Source: Thermococcus sp.
Lineage (GTDB): Archaea; Methanobacteriota_B; Thermococci; Thermococcales; Thermococcaceae
Reading direction: 5' to 3'
Assembly (NCBI RefSeq): GCF_015523185.1
Contig: NZ_WAKV01000085.1
Coordinates: 1 to 38,078, forward strand
DNA length: 38,078 nucleotides
Each line of letters starts with the position of its first letter. Within the stretch, counting starts at the first letter, position 1. The notes beneath the pieces are model-generated. The model was not told the origin of the DNA. It saw nothing but the letters and a program-made list of their open reading frames with translations, and searched no databases. This document shows positions 23,348-33,294 of the stretch, one piece after another. Position numbers and translations under genes: made by a program.

Positions 23348-25259
23348 ACCAGAAGCGCTTCAGGTAAAGCCCCATTCTAACTAAATCAACGGGTCTCATG
23401 GTTTCCACCATCCAGTCCGGGAAGTCCTTTCTGACGTTTCTCCACAGGACGCGGTAGTCTAGGATTATTATCGAGCCCTTCTCCTCGGCCGAGCGGTGCA
23501 CCCTTCCAGCGGCCTGAACGAGCTTTCTGTGGGCCGGTAAGTAATACCCATAGTAACGGCCCTTCCCAGGGAACTTCTTTTCAAAGTACCTTATCTGAGC
23601 CTGAACCCTCGGTGTCGGCCTCGCGTAGGGAATCCCCACGAGTATAACCCCGTTCATTTCATCTCCCGAGTAATCCTGTCCCTCGCTGTTCCTACCTCCC
23701 ATGACCCCGAGCAGAACGGCACCGTTGCCCCTAGCGTGGGCCTTAAAGCTCGCCACCATCGCGTCGTTCTCGGACGAGCTGACGCCCTGTCTCTCGATGA
23801 ACACAGCTTTTCCCGTTTCCTCAAGCCGAACCTGGAGGTTGGCCGAGAGAAGGCCTTGGAGGACCTCGTAAGATGCCGTAAAAACCCCCACATTCTTTGG
23901 GATGAGCTTCACGGCCTCGACGATGTAGTCAACCATCTTTTTGTAAACCGCCAGAGAACGCTCTTCACCGCGCGTTGAGACGTCCTTGGCAACTAAAACC
24001 TGTGCGTTTTCTCTCTTTACAATCCGCGGGAACTTCTTTAGTCTGGCCCTCTCGATTCCCATAACGTCGCGGAACGCCTCAAGTGGCGTCAGAGTTCCGG
24101 ATATGAGGAAGGCACTATGGACGTCGTGGAGGAATGTTAAAGCCCTCGAAGGGTCCAGGGCAACGAGTTCAAGGCTCAGTCCTCTCTCCCTGCTGAGGAG
24201 GAACAGGTAGTCCTCGCGCCCGATGAGTGAAAACCAGAGGAGCAGGAACTCTCCAACTCTGCCGATGTAACTCCTCGGTGGCTTCCCCTTCTCTATTCTG
24301 TCCTCCCTTATCGCCTCCCCTATGGAGACCATCTCGTTCAGTGTTTTTACAATCCAGCGGGGGCTTATCCCCAGGGTGTTTATGAGGTGCGCAAAGACCA
24401 GTTCCGGCTGAATGGGTGTTTCCATTATCTCCCTGTCTGAGAGTCTTTCGTTGAAGAGCAACTCCAGGCCCTTTGCGAATATGCTCAGGAAGTTCGCTAT
24501 TTCGTTCTCCCTGTATTCGTCGGCCTCTTTGATGGCCCTGTTGACCGTGTGAATGCTCAGCCTGTCGCTTAAAGCCGAAATCGCTTGGTCGGGCAGGTTG
24601 TGGGCTTCATCAAAGATGATTATCAAATCGGAATAATCAACTCCGAGCGAGCTTATCAGGCTTTCTCTTATGCTCGGACTTATCGCGTAGAGGTAGCTCG
24701 CGACTATCACATCGGCCTTCTCTGCTATCCTCTTAGTCAAATCGTAGGGGCAGAGCTCGAGCGTTTCGGCGTAGCTTAAAATCTCCGAGGGATGGGATGG
24801 GCTCTTGAGGAAGAAGTTGACGAGCTCGTTGAACTCGGCCTTTTTCCTCTTCTCGTTTTCGTAGAACTCGCACTTACCGAGCTTTTTCAGGTTCTTGCAG
24901 ACTATCATGGCAGTGTATGCATCGTTCGTGAACTTAGTTAGGTAGTTGTGGAGACAGAGCTCCTTCCTGCTTCTCAGCTCGACTCCCGAGACCTTCGCCT
25001 TCCGGTTTATCGCCTTGAGCTCCTCTATAACCCTGTCCATCTGCCTGTGAGTTCTCGCCAGATAGAGAACCTTTAACCCGAGCTCCCCAGCAACGGGGAG
25101 AACTCCGGTCAGAACACTTACCGTCTTCCCAAAGCCCGTTGGAGCTTCGATTATCGCATTCTCTCCTCTCTCAGCAGTCTCACGAACGAGCTCTATGAAT
25201 TCGGCCTGATTTGGCCTGAGCGATTCGTAGGGGAAATAACTGAGGTCAGGTTCCTGCAT
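23334..25259 (-). CDS. XPD/Rad3-family iron-sulfur DNA helicase
   Basis: A 5'-3' superfamily 2 helicase, 641 residues. Walker A EAPTGFGKT (residues 38-46), DEAH box FDEAHN (217-220) and helicase motifs LSISGTLTP, GRNSEGQDYSGDEMNGVILVGIPY and QAAGRVHRSAEEKGS are present in order. Four cysteines between motif I and II (Cys102, Cys121, Cys130, Cys170) match the iron-sulfur domain needed for strand separation. Its archaeal role is probably nucleotide excision repair or replication-fork repair. A longer frame begins at 25355, but ATG at 25259 is 26 bp from a TATA-like TTAAAAACG, implying a leaderless transcript, and is the natural start of the family. Overlaps the convergent gene by 14 bp. Confidence 0.93.
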   Translation of the reverse strand: MQEPDLSYFPYESLRPNQAEFIELVRETAERGENAIIEAPTGFGKTVSVLTGVLPVAGELGLKVLYLARTHRQMDRVIEELKAINRKAKVSGVELRSRKELCLHNYLTKFTNDAYTAMIVCKNLKKLGKCEFYENEKRKKAEFNELVNFFLKSPSHPSEILSYAETLELCPYDLTKRIAEKADVIVASYLYAISPSIRESLISSLGVDYSDLIIIFDEAHNLPDQAISALSDRLSIHTVNRAIKEADEYRENEIANFLSIFAKGLELLFNERLSDREIMETPIQPELVFAHLINTLGISPRWIVKTLNEMVSIGEAIREDRIEKGKPPRSYIGRVGEFLLLWFSLIGREDYLFLLSRERGLSLELVALDPSRALTFLHDVHSAFLISGTLTPLEAFRDVMGIERARLKKFPRIVKRENAQVLVAKDVSTRGEERSLAVYKKMVDYIVEAVKLIPKNVGVFTASYEVLQGLLSANLQVRLEETGKAVFIERQGVSSSENDAMVASFKAHARGNGAVLLGVMGGRNSEGQDYSGDEMNGVILVGIPYARPTPRVQAQIRYFEKKFPGKGRYYGYYLPAHRKLVQAAGRVHRSAEEKGSIIILDYRVLWRNVRKDFPDWMVETMRPVDLVRMGLYLKRFWFSGP

Positions 25260-25265
25260 GGGAAG

Positions 25266-25289
25266 GGTTTTTAACGGCTCGTTTTTAAC
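25266..25289. promoter_or_regulatory. Duplicated TATA-like element between divergent genes
   Basis: GTTTTTAAC occurs twice, 14 bp apart, in the 46-bp space between the helicase and small membrane protein genes. Read on the minus strand, the distal copy places a leaderless start for the helicase; read on the plus strand, the proximal copy places a start near 25296 for the other gene. Confidence 0.5.
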
Positions 25290-25305
25290 CTTTCCCGTGG
25301 TGAAG

Positions 25306-25563
25306 ATGGGAGATAGAGAGAAGAAGTTGATTGAATACGGCGTCGAGGCCCTCATAATAGCGTGGCTCGGCTACCTGTTCCTCTACCAGAACTATCTCCT
25401 CCACAAGTGGCACCGTGGACTTCCACTGCCGGACAAGGTTCCGTTCATTCTTGGAGGAATAGTGATGGGCTTGGCGTTTTTCATCTACGAGGCATGGAAG
25501 CTTGAGAAGAATGCTTCAAAAAACAACCCTGAGGATGTACTCCCCGCCGAGCTCGAGACCTGA
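25306..25563 (+). CDS. Small two-span membrane protein
   Basis: The 85-residue protein has two hydrophobic helices (about residues 10-29, GVEALIIAWLGYLFLYQNYL, and about 45-62, FILGGIVMGLAFFIYEAW) joined by a basic loop, with a charged C-terminal tail. I do not recognise the family. ATG at 25306 follows GGTGAAG; a longer frame from 25258 would run through the promoter. It is divergent from the helicase and its last 48 bp overlap the next gene on the opposite strand. Confidence 0.78.
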   Translation: MGDREKKLIEYGVEALIIAWLGYLFLYQNYLLHKWHRGLPLPDKVPFILGGIVMGLAFFIYEAWKLEKNASKNNPEDVLPAELET

Positions 25564-26214
25564 GAAATCTTCCTCACTAACGTCAAGCAGGGACCTGTTA
25601 ACCTCGATGATTGCACTTCCACCCGAGCTCTTATGCTCGATGTCCCTGACAACCCCACCTTCGACGGTTATCCTAAACTCATCCCCGTCTCCTTTTCCCC
25701 GGAGGGAAAACGTCTCACCATCGAGGCTGAAGCGAAGGTATCTGAGCAGATGGGGGATGTCGTCAGTTGACATTTCCCGCACGTAGAACTCCCTCTTTCC
25801 GGTTGGCAGGATTTTTTCCGCGATTCTGCGATAGCTCTCTGAGAAACGACATATGGAAAGTCCAAAACCCCTTGCAAGTATCTCTAATTTTCGACCGAGA
25901 AAGCGCTCAACCAAGTCGGCGGATGCCCTTGAGACAATCATGTCATCCTCCATGGACACAGAGACAATCAACAGGCCCTTGGGCCCCTTCATGATATATG
26001 GGGCCGCTGAATCTGCAAAGGCCACGTTCATTCTCCCAGAGAACTCGAACTTCAGCAGTTTCCTTCTCAGGCGTATCTCAACGTCGAAGGGCTCCTCTCC
26101 CGAAACCCGCGCCTCGAAGGGAAGGGAACGAAAGAGTATCCTCGGCCTTGAAGCCACCCATTTTATGGCTTCCCAGTCCGCTTTGACGGGCATTTCTACG
26201 CTCGCTGATTGCAT
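25516..26214 (-). CDS. Hypothetical protein with an SRPBCC-like N-terminal domain
   Basis: The 232-residue product begins with a beta strand (SVEMPVKADWEAIKWVASRPRILFRSLPF) followed by antiparallel strands and a C-terminal long helix (IVSRASADLVERFLGRKLEILARGF) that together look like a START/SRPBCC helix-grip fold of about 115 residues. The second half repeats a beta-rich pattern and is unassigned. There are no catalytic signatures. ATG at 26214 lies about 25 bases after a predicted start from TATA TTTTATAAG (26262-26270, minus strand). The 3' end overlaps the small membrane protein gene by 48 bp. Confidence 0.72.
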   Translation of the reverse strand: MQSASVEMPVKADWEAIKWVASRPRILFRSLPFEARVSGEEPFDVEIRLRRKLLKFEFSGRMNVAFADSAAPYIMKGPKGLLIVSVSMEDDMIVSRASADLVERFLGRKLEILARGFGLSICRFSESYRRIAEKILPTGKREFYVREMSTDDIPHLLRYLRFSLDGETFSLRGKGDGDEFRITVEGGVVRDIEHKSSGGSAIIEVNRSLLDVSEEDFSGLELGGEYILRVVF

Positions 26215-26315
26215 CCACGTACACCCTGGGACAGTGCTGGAAAGATTTCCGAAAGAGGCTTATAAAATTTAAGGGCCGATTCGAGCTCGATGGAGGAGTA
26301 TTGTGAAAAGAAAAG

Positions 26316-27394
<1,079 letters not shown>

Positions 27395-27493
27395 TGTCAA
27401 GTGGGGAATTTTTAAGGTTTTCCAACAATTAAACTGCCCCAGTTTCAGAAGACGGGCGTTACTGTTAAAAGGGCATTAACTCAAACCCAATCT

Positions 27494-28207
27494 ATGAAAA
27501 AACCAGTTCTGCTAAAACTAAACGTCATCCCCTGCACATTCATTGAGAGGCTCAACCGCTTTGTGGCCCTTGTTGAGGTGGATGGAGAACTCAAGAAAGC
27601 TCTTGTCACAAACACCGGTCGCTTAGAGGAGTTCATGGTTCCGGGAAAAAGGGCATTCTGCCTGCCAAAGAGCGGTGGGAAGACTGACTTCGTTCTGCTG
27701 GCCTTTGAAGACCTGGATGGAAAGGGAGCGATAATAGACACGAGGATGCAAGCTAAGGCCTTCGAGAGGGCCGTTGAGCTCGGCCTAATCCCTTGGCTCA
27801 AGGACTGTTCCATAAAGAGGAAAGAAGTTCGCGTCGGTAACTCAAGGCTAGACTACCTCCTCGACTGCCCGGGTGGAGAGCTCTACGGTGAAATGAAGAG
27901 CGCCGTTTTAAGGGGAGGGGAAAGGGGGGAGTACGCCATGTACCCGGATTGCCCTTCGCTGAGAGGGCAGAGGCACATACGTGAGCTCATAGGACTTGCC
28001 CGCTCCGGCAAAAAGGCCATAATTTTCTTCGTAGGGGCAATGCCCGGTGTCGAGAAGTTCAAGCCCTACGAGAAGGGGGACCCCGTTATAGCAAAACTCC
28101 TGAGAGTGGCCGTAAGGGAGGGAGTTAGGATTGAGGGCCTCTCCATCTCGCTGTCTCCATCTGGAGAGGTTATCCTTGAGAGACCCTCCTTGAAGGTTGA
28201 ACTATGA
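27494..28207 (+). CDS. sfsA: SfsA family protein (sugar fermentation stimulation homologue)
   Basis: The 237-residue product has the conserved SfsA layout: an OB-like N-terminal domain ([34 protein letters not shown]) and a nuclease-like C-terminal domain with [23 protein letters not shown] (the Asp, Glu, Lys of a PD-(D/E)XK core), [22 protein letters not shown] and the [22 protein letters not shown] strand. SfsA binds DNA in Escherichia coli; a nuclease role has been proposed from structure but is not settled. A TATA box at 27461-27468 lies about 29 bp before the ATG, so the message is nearly leaderless. Confidence 0.92.
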   Translation: MKKPVLLKLNVIPCTFIERLNRFVALVEVDGELKKALVTNTGRLEEFMVPGKRAFCLPKSGGKTDFVLLAFEDLDGKGAIIDTRMQAKAFERAVELGLIPWLKDCSIKRKEVRVGNSRLDYLLDCPGGELYGEMKSAVLRGGERGEYAMYPDCPSLRGQRHIRELIGLARSGKKAIIFFVGAMPGVEKFKPYEKGDPVIAKLLRVAVREGVRIEGLSISLSPSGEVILERPSLKVEL

Positions 28208-28250
28208 GAACGGTTTTAAACCGGGGGGAGAATTATTGGCGGTGGTGAGC

Positions 28251-29144
28251 ATGGCAATAGTGGACGTTAGGATTCTCGTTGAGGGGGCGAGCGACGTTGA
28301 GGTCGTCAGCAAGGCACTTCAGGGGCTCGCCCTGGGGAGCGAATACAACATAACGATTTCAGCTATAATTCCCACGACCAACGTGGAGATAGCGAAGAGC
28401 GCCGCGGCGGGTGCCGATTTGCTCATAATAGCCACCGACGCAGACAGGGTTGGAAGGGAACTTGCCGAGAGGCTCTTCAACGAGCTCGGCGAAATGGTCG
28501 GCCACATTGAGAGGATGAAACTCCCCCTGGGACACGATTTGGAGCACGTTGACGTTGAGCTCGTTAGGAAGGAGCTCAAGAACACCCTCGTACGGGCCGG
28601 GCTGAAGAGCCTTCAGGTTCTTCCCGAGTACATGGAGCTGAGGAAACAACTCCTCGATATCAAGGGAAAATACGACCAGCTGGCAAACGACTACGAGAGC
28701 CTTTACAAGGAGCACGAAGAGCTCCAGAAGAAATATGAGGAGTTGCATGCTGAGTACGTAAGGCTGAGGAACGAGAACGAAGGCCTTAGAGAGCTCCTTG
28801 ACAAGAAGAGCAGGCCCGTTAAGATTGAAGAGGCCTGGACGAACCTGTTCCCGGCAGAACCCGTCCCGGATGAGAAGATTTTCGCCATAGCAGTTGAGAA
28901 ACTCGGATTGGCTGGGAAGGTTATAGTTGGACAGGGCTACGTCTTTGCAGAGGACAGAGAGCTCATTGAGGAGCTAATGAAAACCGTCTACCTGAGCCTG
29001 GCCATAAAGGAGGGCCTTGAAGGAAAAGCCAATGAAGTGGAAAATGCAGGAGAACAGGAAGGCAAAAAGACCGAATCTACTGAGAACCCTGAAAGAGAAC
29101 TCGAAATAATTGAGGCCAAGCTCAAGCCGGACGAACTGCTCTAA
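28251..29144 (+). CDS. TOPRIM-domain coiled-coil protein
   Basis: The 297-residue protein has an N-terminal TOPRIM fold (about residues 5-115): Glu11 in [11 protein letters not shown] and the Asp63-x-Asp65 pair in [17 protein letters not shown], the metal-binding marks seen in topoisomerases, primases and OLD-type nucleases. A long coiled coil follows (about 125-190, heptads such as [37 protein letters not shown]), and then a C-terminal mixed domain and acidic tail. The function is unknown. ATG at 28251 fits TATA TTTTAAACC (28213-28221) and a GGTGAG leader; the longer frame from 28197 does not. It is followed by xerA after 10 bp. Confidence 0.85.
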   Translation: MAIVDVRILVEGASDVEVVSKALQGLALGSEYNITISAIIPTTNVEIAKSAAAGADLLIIATDADRVGRELAERLFNELGEMVGHIERMKLPLGHDLEHVDVELVRKELKNTLVRAGLKSLQVLPEYMELRKQLLDIKGKYDQLANDYESLYKEHEELQKKYEELHAEYVRLRNENEGLRELLDKKSRPVKIEEAWTNLFPAEPVPDEKIFAIAVEKLGLAGKVIVGQGYVFAEDRELIEELMKTVYLSLAIKEGLEGKANEVENAGEQEGKKTESTENPERELEIIEAKLKPDELL

Positions 29145-29154
29145 GGTCTGAGCT

Positions 29155-29997
29155 ATGGAAGAGGTCATAGAGGAGTTCGAGACGTACCTCGACCTCGAGG
29201 GGAAGAGCCCCAACACTATCAGGATGTACTCCTACTACGTTAGACGATACCTTGAGTGGGGCGGGACAATAAACGCTCGCTCCGCCCTGCGTTTTTTGGC
29301 CAGACTTAGGAGGGAAGGCTACTCCAACAGGAGCCTTAACCTCGTTGTTCAGGCCTTGCGCTCTTACTTTCGCTTCGAGGGTTACGACGAGGAAGCCGAG
29401 AAGCTGAAGCCACCAAAGGTCCCGAGGAGTCTGCCAAAGGCTTTAACCCGGGAGGAAGTCAAGAGGCTCCTCTCGGTGATTCCACCAATAAAGAAGAGGG
29501 ACAGGCTGATAGTCCTCCTGCTCTACGGGGCCGGTTTACGAGTCAGCGAGCTCTGCAACCTGAAGAAGGGCGACGTGGACCTGGAGAGGAATCTCATAGT
29601 TGTTCGTGGTGGTAAAGGGGCCAAAGACAGGGTCGTCCCGATTCCAGCTTTTCTGGGTGATGCCATAAGGGAATACCTTGAAAGCAGAGAAGACGAAAGC
29701 GAGTACCTCCTCGTTGAGGAGAGGAGACGGGAAAAGGACAGACTCTCGCCCAAAACCGTCTGGTATCTCCTGAGGAAATACGGGAATAAAGCCGGTGTTG
29801 AGGTTACTCCCCACAGGCTCCGCCACAGCTTCGCAACCCACATGCTTGAAAGGGGTGTTGATATCAGAGCTATTCAGGAGCTGTTAGGCCATTCAAACCT
29901 TTCAACTACTCAGATTTACACGAAAGTCACCGTTGAGCACCTGAAAAGGGCCCAGGAAAAAGCAAAGCTGATTGAGGGACTCCTTGAGGAACATTAA
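29155..29997 (+). CDS. xerA: Tyrosine recombinase XerA
   Basis: XerA resolves chromosome dimers at dif in archaea, and acts without FtsK. The 280-residue product has the SAM-like N-terminal domain (about 1-85) and a catalytic domain with the complete residue set: Arg129 (GAGLRVSEL), Lys154 (GGKGAKDR), His220/Arg223 ([10 protein letters not shown]), His246 (LLGHSN) and the nucleophile Tyr255 (TTQIYTKV). Length matches Pyrococcus XerA. Probable operon with the TOPRIM gene. No dif-like sequence could be identified next to it; dif lies elsewhere in Pyrococcus. Confidence 0.94.
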   Translation: MEEVIEEFETYLDLEGKSPNTIRMYSYYVRRYLEWGGTINARSALRFLARLRREGYSNRSLNLVVQALRSYFRFEGYDEEAEKLKPPKVPRSLPKALTREEVKRLLSVIPPIKKRDRLIVLLLYGAGLRVSELCNLKKGDVDLERNLIVVRGGKGAKDRVVPIPAFLGDAIREYLESREDESEYLLVEERRREKDRLSPKTVWYLLRKYGNKAGVEVTPHRLRHSFATHMLERGVDIRAIQELLGHSNLSTTQIYTKVTVEHLKRAQEKAKLIEGLLEEH

Positions 29998-30012
29998 CTT
30001 CTCGATGGTTGA

Positions 30013-31395
30013 CTAGAGTGCTCCCTTTCTCCTCAAGAGGGCGAGATAGCTTGTGAAGGCTCCGGTTGAGATTGTATCGCCGAGCCCGACAGTTGAAACC
30101 GGATTCTTCACGAGCCTCGTTGGGATTATCACTATCTGGTATTCCCTCGTCCTTAGCCTTCTTTTAGCCTCTTCAAACCTGAGCTTAACGTATTCTCCGC
30201 GCTCGTTGTAGGGAACGCCCAATCCCGTTTCAAAGTCCCTTGGCGATTTTATGTCACCGAGCGAAGCCTTCGCCGCGGCTAAAGTCGTTGCCAGCTCAAG
30301 GCTCATTCTCAGCTCTTTTTCACTCAGAGGGTTATCGGCATGGGTTATGTACATCAGGTAGTAAATCGTGTGGATTTGCAGAACTTCGAGATTCATCTCG
30401 TCTATGAGGATTTTCCCGCCCAGAACGGTGTCCTCGATTCGGTTGTAGGTAAATATCCTTTCGGCCAGTTTCGGATAGCCGAGGGCACTCAGGACGTAGG
30501 CAATCTCTGACTCGTCCATCCCGACGCTATCAATAAGGGGAAAGAGGTTGTAAATGACCTTTTTCCTCAGCTCGCGGTTCTGGATTGATGCGAACTCAAG
30601 GTGAACCTTCAGGTCCTTTTCCCTTTTAAGAAGGAGTATGTCCTTTTTTGCCTCTCTTAGATAATAGTTGACATCCTTCCCGTCAGAGTAGCACAGTCTT
30701 ATCCCCTGATAGCCGGAGAGGATTGCACCGTCCGTTTGGAGTCCGATTTCCGGGAGAAAAGGCTTTAGTTCGGGCCTCGTGTAAATTCTTATGCTCTCAA
30801 ATCTGGCCGAGACTATGAAGCGGCCTGAATAGGGGACGGTTATAGTCTCGTTTCCAAGCCTGAAGGTCGTTCCGGCGCGGAACTCGAAGATGCGATTCAC
30901 CTTTATTGGGTCGTTCTCCCTGTAAGCTTCTATTGGGTGCTTGAGGACCAGTTTTCCGTTTTCAACGACGGGATAGAACATGTTTGGCTTCCTGACGAAC
31001 ATCTCCGCCTGTCTCTTTGCAAGGTGGGGAGTGTAAACGATGACCCTTCTGAAGTCGAGGTTCGCCAAGAGGTTCGCTATTATCCCGGCCTGGCCACCGA
31101 TTCTCTCGACGTCGTAATTGAAGCGGGAGTCAAACCATCCCTGGAGCTCTTCGTTGACGAGGGGAACTTCAATAGGTTTACCCGTCTTGAGTGCATGCAC
31201 AATCCTTGCAACGAAGTCTATGGGCTCTTCAATCTGCCTCGGGAACTCCTCCATTCTCCTTCTCACTGCCTCGGTTCCGAACTCGTCTATAAGCCCCTGA
31301 ATCGTTTTCCCGTTGAGGTATACTATTGCATCAACGTTCGCGTTGTATGCTGTGAACATCGATAGCTTCCTTGCCTCGTCGAGGAGCTCCATCAT
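30013..31395 (-). CDS. pfkC: ADP-dependent phosphofructokinase
   Basis: It phosphorylates fructose-6-phosphate with ADP in the modified Embden-Meyerhof pathway of Thermococcales. The 460-residue product is close to the Pyrococcus enzyme: MFTAYNANVDAIVYLN (sugar-binding N-terminus), ERIGGQAGIIANLLANL, GRFIVSARFESI, ILSGYQGIRL, LEFASIQNRELRKKV, VGMDESEIAYVL, and the C-terminal catalytic STVGLGDTISTGAF. It is nearer to the phosphofructokinase than to the ADP-glucokinase branch. ATG at 31395 follows GGGTGAT; another ATG is at 31392. A Thermococcales glycolytic motif lies directly upstream. Confidence 0.94.
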   Translation of the reverse strand: MMELLDEARKLSMFTAYNANVDAIVYLNGKTIQGLIDEFGTEAVRRRMEEFPRQIEEPIDFVARIVHALKTGKPIEVPLVNEELQGWFDSRFNYDVERIGGQAGIIANLLANLDFRRVIVYTPHLAKRQAEMFVRKPNMFYPVVENGKLVLKHPIEAYRENDPIKVNRIFEFRAGTTFRLGNETITVPYSGRFIVSARFESIRIYTRPELKPFLPEIGLQTDGAILSGYQGIRLCYSDGKDVNYYLREAKKDILLLKREKDLKVHLEFASIQNRELRKKVIYNLFPLIDSVGMDESEIAYVLSALGYPKLAERIFTYNRIEDTVLGGKILIDEMNLEVLQIHTIYYLMYITHADNPLSEKELRMSLELATTLAAAKASLGDIKSPRDFETGLGVPYNERGEYVKLRFEEAKRRLRTREYQIVIIPTRLVKNPVSTVGLGDTISTGAFTSYLALLRRKGAL

Positions 31396-31398
31396 TTG

Positions 31399-31415
31399 TA
31401 TCACCCTAGGTGACT
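31399..31415. promoter_or_regulatory. Thermococcales glycolytic motif (TrmBL1/Tgr site)
   Basis: TATCAC CCTAG GTGACT agrees with the known TATCAC-N5-GTGATA consensus in the first half and in four of six bases of the second. It lies downstream of the TATA candidates (31442-31449 and 31456-31463) of pfkC, the arrangement in which the sugar-responsive regulator represses glycolytic genes when no maltodextrin is available. It overlaps the ribosome binding site. Confidence 0.75.
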
Positions 31416-31499
31416 AACTATGGAAAAGTGAAGAAGGGCGGCTTTAAAAGGTTTCGTTTAAAATTAGGATGGCAAAGCAAAAATAGTTAGAACACTTCT

Positions 31500-32213
31500 T
31501 CAGTAGTCTGTGAAAAGTTTTCCGAGACTTGGAATCCTGTCCATGATGTCCATTTCCCTCAGCGCGAGCCAGAGGGAAGCCTGATTGCTAGTAACCACGG
31601 GAACCCCTAGGTCTCTCTCCAGCGTTTCAATTATCTCAAAGGTCCTCCAGTTAGTGCAACTTATGAATATCGCCTCGGCCTCGTCGGTGAAGCTAGCCTT
31701 GGCGAGTCTGTAAGCTGTGTAGGGTTCGAGCTTGCCAATCTCAAGGTTGTCCTCAATGCCGAGACCCCTGATGTCCAGAACGGTGAACTCGTTCGCCTCA
31801 AGGAACTCCTTCTCCCGCTGGTTTATCTCGTTGGTATAGGGCGTTATCACGAGGATTTCCCTGACGTCGAGCATCTTGAGGGCCTCGATTACGGCCGTGC
31901 TCGTGCTCACAACCGGGACGTTTACCTCGTCTTCGATTTCCATCTCAAGCTTTTTCTCGTAGTCCTTTCCCCCAATGAAGGAACCACTGGTGCATCCATA
32001 GAGAATCAGCTCAACCCCGGCATCCCTAAGGAGCTTGGCGCTCTCAACGGCCAGAGTGTTCATCTTTACGAGCTCCTCTTCGTTGACGTTTCTGAGGGGA
32101 ATCCTCGCCGTGTGTAGCGAAACTCCCTCCGGCAGGTAATCGTGAAGCTCCATCTCCATAGTGGTGTTCGATGATGGGACTATAAGGCCGAGTCTTCCTC
32201 TCCATCCGTACAT
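31500..32213 (-). CDS. Maleate isomerase / Asp-Glu racemase family protein
   Basis: A 237-residue cofactor-free enzyme of the racemase superfamily. It has the two active cysteines: Cys74 in ILYGCTSGSFIGG and Cys186 in AIFISCTNWRTFE, plus the GLIVPSSNTTMEME N-terminus that is typical of maleate cis-trans isomerases and arylmalonate decarboxylases, and VVTSNQASLW. With both cysteines a racemase or isomerase is favoured over a decarboxylase, which has one. The natural substrate is not clear. ATG at 32213 follows GGTGA with 5-base spacing; GTG at 32222 is rejected. Divergent from the nitroreductase gene. Confidence 0.88.
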   Translation of the reverse strand: MYGWRGRLGLIVPSSNTTMEMELHDYLPEGVSLHTARIPLRNVNEEELVKMNTLAVESAKLLRDAGVELILYGCTSGSFIGGKDYEKKLEMEIEDEVNVPVVSTSTAVIEALKMLDVREILVITPYTNEINQREKEFLEANEFTVLDIRGLGIEDNLEIGKLEPYTAYRLAKASFTDEAEAIFISCTNWRTFEIIETLERDLGVPVVTSNQASLWLALREMDIMDRIPSLGKLFTDY

Positions 32214-32308
32214 GCTTTTCACCGAAGGGAAGTTCTCGGCTTTTCTATTAAACCTTTGGTTTTGAAAAGGGATTAATAATCAAATCTCCAATGAGCACAG
32301 GTGGGAAC

Positions 32309-32917
32309 ATGGAACTGGGGGAAGTTATAAGGAGAAGAACCTCCGTTAGGTACTTCTCTGAGAAACCTGTTGCGGAGGAAGATATTAAGGAGCTCATCAA
32401 AAGTGCAATTCGGGCCCCAACGGCGAGTGGGCTTGAAAACTGGATTTTTGTGGTGTTCAGAAGCAAAGAAGCAAGAGAAAAGCTCTACGAGCTCATTGCT
32501 GAAGGCATGGAGGTCTACTATCGGGCTGTCAAACTACCTGAGGAAAAGATAGCAAAGCTCAGAAAGAGGATATACAAAGAAGGCATGTTCAGGGCACCGG
32601 TTTACATTGCGGTGTTCATAGATAAGCGCGTCCGGTTTCTCCCCGGAAAGGAGTTCGACGAGGTGGAGTTCATCTGGAGTGTTGAAAGTGCCTCTATGGC
32701 AATTCAGAACCTCATGCTCAAGGCGGTTGAACTTGGCCTTGGCACAGTTTACGTCGGAGTAACGAACTTTGAGGGGATAGAGGAGAGGGTAAGGGAACTG
32801 GCTGGATTAGATGAGAACTACTACCTCGTCGGTGTCATTCCCGTTGGTTATCCAAAGAACGAACCAAAACCGAAGAAAAGAAAGAAGAGCGTTGAAGATG
32901 TAACGAGATTCATCTAA
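32309..32917 (+). CDS. Nitroreductase-family flavoprotein
   Basis: An FMN-dependent oxidoreductase of 202 residues with RRRTSVRYFSEKPV, SAIRAPTASGLENW, a central helix set, VESASMAIQNLMLKAVELGLGTVYVGV and VGVIPVGYPKNEP at the end, all typical of the family. The reducible substrate is unknown; members act on quinones, flavins or nitro compounds. ATG at 32309 follows GGTGGGAAC; an in-frame ATG at 32291 lies before it without a site. A short-spaced TATA-like ATTAATAAT is at 32272-32280. Confidence 0.9.
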   Translation: MELGEVIRRRTSVRYFSEKPVAEEDIKELIKSAIRAPTASGLENWIFVVFRSKEAREKLYELIAEGMEVYYRAVKLPEEKIAKLRKRIYKEGMFRAPVYIAVFIDKRVRFLPGKEFDEVEFIWSVESASMAIQNLMLKAVELGLGTVYVGVTNFEGIEERVRELAGLDENYYLVGVIPVGYPKNEPKPKKRKKSVEDVTRFI

Positions 32918-32955
32918 ACTTTTTTATTTTAATCACCCAAGCAAAGACGATAGCC

Positions 32956-33291
32956 ATGATAGAGTTCGTAATCCTGCTCGGCGTCATCGGTGGATGGCTC
33001 GTCATGACCTCGACACTCTTCCTCATGCTAGCCTTTGGCAAAATGTGGGGGTTAGTGGGCGTTCTGTTCCTTGTAAGTTTCATAGTAATGAACCAGAACT
33101 GGAAGGTCCGCTACATGAGAACAATTGTTGACGCCACGCCGAGGGCAAAGGAACTTGCCAGGCATATCTTTGAGATGAACGAGCTCATTTTGCTTTCGTC
33201 ATACCTCATGTCCCTTGTCCTCTACACGGTCATTCAGAAGTACGTCGAGATAGTCGTCAAGTTTCCCCATCCACTCGGATCGGTGGGTTGA
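32956..33291 (+). CDS. Small membrane protein upstream of thiI
   Basis: Unrecognised 111-residue protein. Hydrophobic segments lie at about residues 2-21, 25-45 (GKMWGLVGVLFLVSFIVMN) and 77-95 (LILLSSYLMSLVLYTVI), with a basic linker between the second and third. TATA-like TTTTATTTTAA (32923-32933) provides a promoter. The stop is 3 bp before thiI, so the two are co-transcribed. No motif suggests a function. Confidence 0.78.
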   Translation: MIEFVILLGVIGGWLVMTSTLFLMLAFGKMWGLVGVLFLVSFIVMNQNWKVRYMRTIVDATPRAKELARHIFEMNELILLSSYLMSLVLYTVIQKYVEIVVKFPHPLGSVG

Positions 33292-33294
33292 GCC

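Noticed and set aside
29155-30012. dif recombination site near xerA
   Set aside because: No 28-bp dif-like sequence with two inverted arms was found by eye around the gene; in Pyrococcus dif is distant from xerA.
30013-31395. ADP-dependent glucokinase instead of phosphofructokinase
   Set aside because: The N-terminal and central motifs are much closer to the Pyrococcus phosphofructokinase, though the fold is shared and assays would settle it.
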